A stretch of 41,973 nucleotides of DNA, taken from assembly GCA_016871715.1 (NCBI GenBank), contig VHCO01000039.1, positions 1 through 41,973 of the forward strand, given 5' to 3'. This DNA comes from Verrucomicrobiota bacterium. GTDB lineage: Bacteria > Verrucomicrobiota > Verrucomicrobiia > Limisphaerales > J093. Below are positions 39,004 through 41,973 of this stretch, one piece after another. A program made the position numbers and the translations under genes. The notes below the pieces were generated by a model that did no database searches, was not told the origin of the DNA, and saw only the letters and a program-made list of their open reading frames with translations. Each line of letters begins with the position of its first letter. Position 1 is the first letter of the stretch.

Positions 39004-41760
39004 ATGAGACATCTCAATCACCGTCTGAAACCCATCGTCGGATCTCCGCTTCAAATTCTCTTCGCGCTGGCTGTGGTGGGAGGCTGGGTATCAGAGAGGG
39101 CGCAGGCGCAAACGCACACGGTCCTCAAGCACTTTGGTATCCCAAGCAAGGTCACGGGGTCAAATCCACGAGCGCCGCTGGTGCAGGGACCGGATGGCAC
39201 ACTGTATGGAACAGCGTCTCGGGGCGAGGGTCATGGAACGGTGTTCAGGATCCAGCCCGATGGGACGGGGTTCGCTGTCGTGAAATCCTTCACCAACTTG
39301 GTCGAGGGGGCAGAGCCCCATGCTGGCTTGGTCTTGTCTGGCGGCACGCTTTACGGGACGACGCGTGGACCGGTCCGGCCGAGCGGCAGTTCGGCACCGG
39401 GGATGACGGTGTTTAAGGTGAACACGGATGGCACGGGCTACACCGTGCTGAGGCGCTTCACCGGCGGTAGCGATGGCGGGCAGCTCTCCGCTGGTTTGGC
39501 TTTGTCCGGCGGCACGCTCTATGGGACCACCCCTGCTGGCGGCAGTTCGGGCAAGGGGACGGTGTTCAAGATCAATACGAACGGCGCGGGCTACACCGTG
39601 CTCAGAAGTTTCACCGGTAGCGATGGATCGCTTCCCAGCGGGGTTCTGATTTTCTCCGGCGGCACGCTCTACGGAACGACCGGCCGCGGCGGCAGTTCGG
39701 ATCGGGGAACGGTGTTCAAGCTGAACGCGAACGGAACGGGCTACACCGTCCTCAAGAGTTTCACCGATAGCGAAGGAAGGTATCCGAGTGGCTTGGTCCA
39801 TTCCGGCAGCACGCTTTATGGGATCACGTCTCGGGGCGGCAGCTCGGATAACGGGACGGTGTTCAAAATGAACATGGATGGCACGGGCTATACCGAGCTC
39901 CAGTCTTTCACTTATCGCGATGGCGCGGTGCCCCCGGGTGGTCTGGTCTTGTCCGGTAGCACGCTTTACGGCACGACGAGTATGGGCGGCAGTTCGGGTG
40001 ACGGGACGGTGTTCAAGCTGAGCACGGATGGCACGGGCTACGCCGTGCTCAAGAACTTCACCGGCAGCGATGGGGCGGAACCCGCGGCTGGTCTATTCTT
40101 GTCTGGCGGCATGCTCTACGGGACGACGTCTAAAGGCGGCAGTACGGATGATGGAACGGTGTTCAAGCTGAACACGAATGGCACGGGTTACACCGTGCTC
40201 AAGAGTTTCACACCCAGCGACGTGGCGGCACCCCATGGGGGCCTGGTCCTGTCTGGCGGCACGCTTTACGGGACGACGTGGGTTGGAGGGAGTTCAAATT
40301 GCGGGACGGTGTTCAAGGTGAACGCGGATGGCACGGGCTACGCAGTGCTCAAGAACTTTACCGGCGAAGATGGGGCGTGGCCCCGCGCTCGTCTGGTCTT
40401 GTCAGGTGGCACGCTTTACGGAACGACGTACTATGGCGGCAATTCGGATAGGGGGACAGTGTTCAAGGTGAACACCAATGGCACGGGTTACACCCTGCTC
40501 AAGAATTTCACCGGGAGCGATGGAGGGTTTCCCGTAGCTGGTTTGGTCTTTTCCGGCGGCACGCTTTACGGGACGACGTATTCGGGTGGCAGTTCGAGTT
40601 ATGGAACCGTTTTTAGGGTGAACACGAACGGCTCGGGCTACACCGTCCTCAAGCACTTCACCGGTGGCAACGATGGCTGGGGGCCGTGGGCTGGTCTGGT
40701 TCTGTCTGGCGGGACGCTTTATGGGACAACGATCTATGGCGGCAATTCGGATAGGGGGACAGTGTTCAAGGTGAACACGGATGGCACAGGCTATACTGTG
40801 CTCAGGAGGTTCGCCGCCAGCGATGGCGAATGGCCTTATGGAGGTGTGGTCTTGTCCGGCGGCACGCTTTACGGGACGACGTTTATTGGCGGCAGCTTGA
40901 ATAGGGGGACGGTGTTCAATATGAACACAGATGGCACGGGCCACACCGTGCTCAAGAACGTCGCCAACCAGGGAGGGTGCCCCCAAGCCGATCTGGTCTT
41001 GTCCGGCGGCACGCTCTATGGGACGACCTGGAAGACACTGTCTGCGGACCCGGATGACGGGACAGTGTTCAAGGTGAACACGGATGGCACGGGCTTTGCC
41101 ATGCTCAAGAGGTTCACCGACAGCGATGGGTCGGGGCCGCAGGCTCTGGTCTTGGCGGGCGACACGCTCTATGCGACGACCGCCGCGGGCGGCAATCTGG
41201 CTGCTGGCACGGTGTTCAGAATCGATCTGGCGGGAGGGATGCCCCCCGTGATCGACAGCCAGCCACAGGGCCGGGTGGATCTGGTGGGTACCACCGCCCG
41301 TTTCAGCGTGACCGCCATTGGCACGGCCCCGCTCACCTGTCAATGGCGGAAGTATGATGTCAATCTGGTTGAGGGTCTGCAGCCTTCCGGTGCGACGATT
41401 TCAGGAACAACGACGACCGACTTGACGATCGCCAACGTCCAGATGACTGACGCTGGCGATTACACGGTTGTTGTGACCAACCCCTACGGGAGTGTGACCA
41501 GTTCTGTGGCCGTGCTCACCGTGCAGCTTCCGCCGCCTGTAGTCCTCACCGCGGACGGCAGCGGCGGCTTCAGCTCCAACGGGTTCGGGTTCACTCTCAG
41601 TGGGATACCGGGGCAAACGGTGGTGGTTGAGGCTTCGACGAACCTGACCTTCTGGACGCCACTTCTGACCAATTCACCACCAACGGGCGGTTTCCACTTC
41701 AACGATCCTGATTCGACGAATTGCGCCCAGCGTTTCTACCGGGCGCGGTTGACGCCGTAG
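39004..41760 (+). CDS. GloVer-repeat exported protein with Ig-like domain
   Basis: 918 residues from the ATG at 39004, 40 bases after the previous stop, so probably in the same operon. Signal peptide: LFALAVVGGWVSERAQAQ. The start of the mature part (QTHTVLKHFGIPSKVTG) is almost identical to that of the upstream protein, showing a gene duplication. It has 14 GloVer repeats, an Ig-like domain (DAGDYTVVVTNPYGSV, ~775-840), and ends with the short module GQTVVVEASTNLTFWTPLL...RFYRARLTP. The DUF4932 and SbsA-like domains of its neighbour are absent. No Shine-Dalgarno sequence is visible. Likely a surface or secreted propeller; ligand unknown. Confidence 0.9.
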   Translation: MRHLNHRLKPIVGSPLQILFALAVVGGWVSERAQAQTHTVLKHFGIPSKVTGSNPRAPLVQGPDGTLYGTASRGEGHGTVFRIQPDGTGFAVVKSFTNLVEGAEPHAGLVLSGGTLYGTTRGPVRPSGSSAPGMTVFKVNTDGTGYTVLRRFTGGSDGGQLSAGLALSGGTLYGTTPAGGSSGKGTVFKINTNGAGYTVLRSFTGSDGSLPSGVLIFSGGTLYGTTGRGGSSDRGTVFKLNANGTGYTVLKSFTDSEGRYPSGLVHSGSTLYGITSRGGSSDNGTVFKMNMDGTGYTELQSFTYRDGAVPPGGLVLSGSTLYGTTSMGGSSGDGTVFKLSTDGTGYAVLKNFTGSDGAEPAAGLFLSGGMLYGTTSKGGSTDDGTVFKLNTNGTGYTVLKSFTPSDVAAPHGGLVLSGGTLYGTTWVGGSSNCGTVFKVNADGTGYAVLKNFTGEDGAWPRARLVLSGGTLYGTTYYGGNSDRGTVFKVNTNGTGYTLLKNFTGSDGGFPVAGLVFSGGTLYGTTYSGGSSSYGTVFRVNTNGSGYTVLKHFTGGNDGWGPWAGLVLSGGTLYGTTIYGGNSDRGTVFKVNTDGTGYTVLRRFAASDGEWPYGGVVLSGGTLYGTTFIGGSLNRGTVFNMNTDGTGHTVLKNVANQGGCPQADLVLSGGTLYGTTWKTLSADPDDGTVFKVNTDGTGFAMLKRFTDSDGSGPQALVLAGDTLYATTAAGGNLAAGTVFRIDLAGGMPPVIDSQPQGRVDLVGTTARFSVTAIGTAPLTCQWRKYDVNLVEGLQPSGATISGTTTTDLTIANVQMTDAGDYTVVVTNPYGSVTSSVAVLTVQLPPPVVLTADGSGGFSSNGFGFTLSGIPGQTVVVEASTNLTFWTPLLTNSPPTGGFHFNDPDSTNCAQRFYRARLTP
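39110..41240 (+). repeat. Gloeo_Verruco coding repeats, 14 units of ~150 bp
   Basis: Same periodic coding unit as in the previous gene, marked by GACGGTGTTCAAG roughly every 150 bases. The periodicity comes from the protein repeat and is not a CRISPR or satellite. Confidence 0.9.
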
Positions 41761-41854
41761 CAGGAGTGTTCCCTTGAGAATCCAGCACGGCCGCAAACCT
41801 CGAAACCAAAACCGACCATGAAGACCCGCAGACCATCAACCCAGCCAGGCCCAA

Positions 41855-41973
41855 TCACAGCTTTTTGGGGCGGTCATGCTTGCGGTAGTAATCGATGCGG
41901 TGGCGCCGGAAGCCTTTGGTTTGGCCGCAGGCCATCCAGTTGGAGACTTTATAGCAGGTGCCTTCGTAGGCTT
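41855..41973 (-). CDS. DUF4338 / DruA-like protein, C-terminal end (cut by window)
   Basis: 38 codons on the minus strand, ending in TGA at 41855; the gene continues beyond 41973. The visible end reads AYEGTCYKVSNWMACGQTKG, then FRRHRIDYYRKHDRPKKL. The 'GTCYraaNW..vGqTqGrgr' block is the hallmark of DUF4338, the family of DruA from the Druantia anti-phage system and of related transposon-borne proteins. Which of the two this is cannot be told from the C-terminus alone. It is convergent with the GloVer operon. Confidence 0.6.
   Translation of the reverse strand, partial: AYEGTCYKVSNWMACGQTKGFRRHRIDYYRKHDRPKKL

Noticed and set aside
36552..39017. Long minus-strand open frame opposite the first GloVer gene (also 40402-41343 opposite the second)
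   Set aside because: It is the antisense shadow of a GC-rich repetitive gene: the predicted protein is Arg/His-rich with repeats mirroring the sense repeats and no start signal or known domain.
34950..41240. Regular ~150-bp repeats that might be taken for a CRISPR array or satellite
   Set aside because: They lie in open reading frames, keep codon phase, and encode the known 50-residue Gloeo_Verruco repeat; units are diverged and have no unique spacers.

Overview
The window is a GC-rich bacterial chromosome segment that most resembles Verrucomicrobiota (Pedosphaera/Limisphaerales-like). The inference rests on protein families: two tandem Gloeo_Verruco ('GloVer') repeat proteins, a delta-60 repeat protein, a DUF6259 glycosidase-like protein, an H-X9-DG pseudopilin remnant, and an ECF-type sigma factor next to a Ser/Thr kinase with an N-terminal Cys-pair motif. 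Shine-Dalgarno sites are mostly weak or absent. No rRNA, tRNA or CRISPR array was seen.

Layout. 1-1658: the end of a TonB-like protein followed by ExbB and ExbD. 1710-6676: a divergent pair, a large PQQ-propeller protein with an N-terminal Rossmann/methyltransferase-like segment (minus) and a Tat-exported DUF6259 protein (plus). 6677-17500: a graveyard of truncated genes (two vapC halves, hemL, nadE, ASPIC/UnbV, H-X9-DG pseudopilin, a copied DUF6259 3' end, DUF4160, Ig-like, TPR, sigma factor, Phd/VapC). Among them lie a few apparently intact genes (Uma2, a MazF pair, a TPR protein) and an FG-GAP gene broken by two frameshifts. 17526-26480: a very large S8 peptidase, a small retropepsin-like protease, a LuxR-type response regulator and a delta-60 repeat protein. 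26896-30591: a large secreted protein with two nearly identical CBM9-like domains, an Ig/PA14-like middle and a LamG-like domain, closed by a strong terminator. 30731-41760: the most interesting block, an ECF-type sigma factor, a transmembrane Ser/Thr kinase whose outer part is a DUF4932 putative zinc metalloprotease (HEFGH), a decayed copy of the kinase 5' end, then two GloVer proteins, the first carrying the same DUF4932 domain (HEFSH). The window ends in the C-terminus of a DUF4338/DruA-like gene.

How the parts may work together (inference). Much of the coding capacity is exported, repeat-rich protein, consistent with a surface or periplasmic lifestyle on polymers. The sigma factor, kinase-protease and GloVer-protease form a plausible signalling-to-secretion module: the leader of the kinase gene is repeated almost unchanged ahead of the GloVer-protease gene. 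Seven exported proteins or remnants here share a short C-terminal 'W...FYR' beta module that may be a common targeting or binding domain.
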